In this document: piece by piece, positions 23,889 through 23,899 of the stretch
Layout of the letters: each line of letters starts with the position of its first letter
Numbering within the stretch: position 1 is the stretch's first letter
Source: an uncultured Bacteroidales bacterium
GTDB lineage: Bacteria > Bacteroidota > Bacteroidia > Bacteroidales > Paludibacteraceae
Direction of reading: 5' to 3'
DNA length: 23,899 bases
NCBI GenBank assembly: GCA_903929065.1
Contig: CAIYTJ010000188.1
Span: 1-23,899 of the forward strand
The notes under the pieces: generated by a model
Database searches by the model: none
Seen by the model: only the letters and a program-made list of their open reading frames with translations
What the model was told of the DNA's origin: nothing
Position numbers and translations under genes: made by a program

Positions 23889-23899
23889 CCCCTAACCCC
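23889..23899. repeat. Partial CCCCTAACCCC repeat at window end
   Basis: CCCCTAACCCC follows the last stop codon immediately and matches the outer part of the repeat arms at 7001-7018 and 7074-7092 (reverse complement). It is truncated by the window edge. Confidence 0.55.

Overview
The window looks like a chromosomal segment of a Bacteroidota bacterium, most likely in the order Bacteroidales. Four things support this. Several families here are typical of the phylum: a DUF2723/GT117 protein, DUF2851, a NigD-like lipoprotein, DUF3127, and an Ig-like lipoprotein beginning after its Cys with ANRGTGPQGGPKDTTPP. Promoter-like sequences fit the Bacteroidota pattern (TTTG or TTG, about 19 nt, then TAnnTTTG). 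Shine-Dalgarno sequences are weak. Intergenic DNA is AT-rich, with palindromic repeats of a kind I recall from this phylum. Genus cannot be fixed from sequence alone. I see no phage, transposase, integrase or CRISPR array.

Layout. (1) 2-2536: 3' part of a heparinase II/III-like polysaccharide lyase, followed by a clear terminator and a 0.6 kb gap holding a structured repeat. (2) 3169-6999: a large multi-pass GT117/DUF2723 protein (putative protein O-mannosyltransferase class), directly abutted by a small NodB-type deacetylase. (3) 7101-10220: a DUF2851 protein and an Ig-like lipoprotein, after a CCCCTAAAGGGG inverted repeat. (4) 10272-10484: promoter, tRNA-Gly(CCC), and an exact 19-bp copy of the tRNA 3' end behind a nested palindrome. 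(5) 10504-12338: a helix-hairpin-helix membrane protein and a NigD-like lipoprotein with a strong terminator. (6) 12389-15204: adenine deaminase (TTG start) and, convergently, GAPDH, sharing a bidirectional terminator. (7) 15370-17277: a DUF2892 mini membrane protein, a DUF3127 OB-fold-type protein ending in an SSB-like acidic tail, and an MnmA-type tRNA thiolase with no ordinary start codon in the right place. (8) 17537-18656, minus strand: recX followed by a PAQR/hemolysin III membrane protein. (9) 18763-23888: one co-directional set of TetR regulator, outer-membrane beta-barrel, LolD/MacB-type ATPase and two FtsX-type permeases.

How they work together. The last set is the most coherent system: a probable TetR-controlled envelope transporter with inner- and outer-membrane parts and no membrane-fusion protein in view. 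Its promoter carries an ACAAAA-N5-TTTTGT dyad that could be the repressor's operator. Regions 1-3 and 5 mainly concern glycan handling and the envelope. Regions 6-8 are housekeeping: purine salvage, glycolysis, tRNA modification and recombination control. The most unusual local signals are the tRNA 3'-end duplication, the missing start codon of the mnmA-like gene inside an inverted repeat, the SSB-tail-like end of the DUF3127 protein, and the candidate TetR operator.
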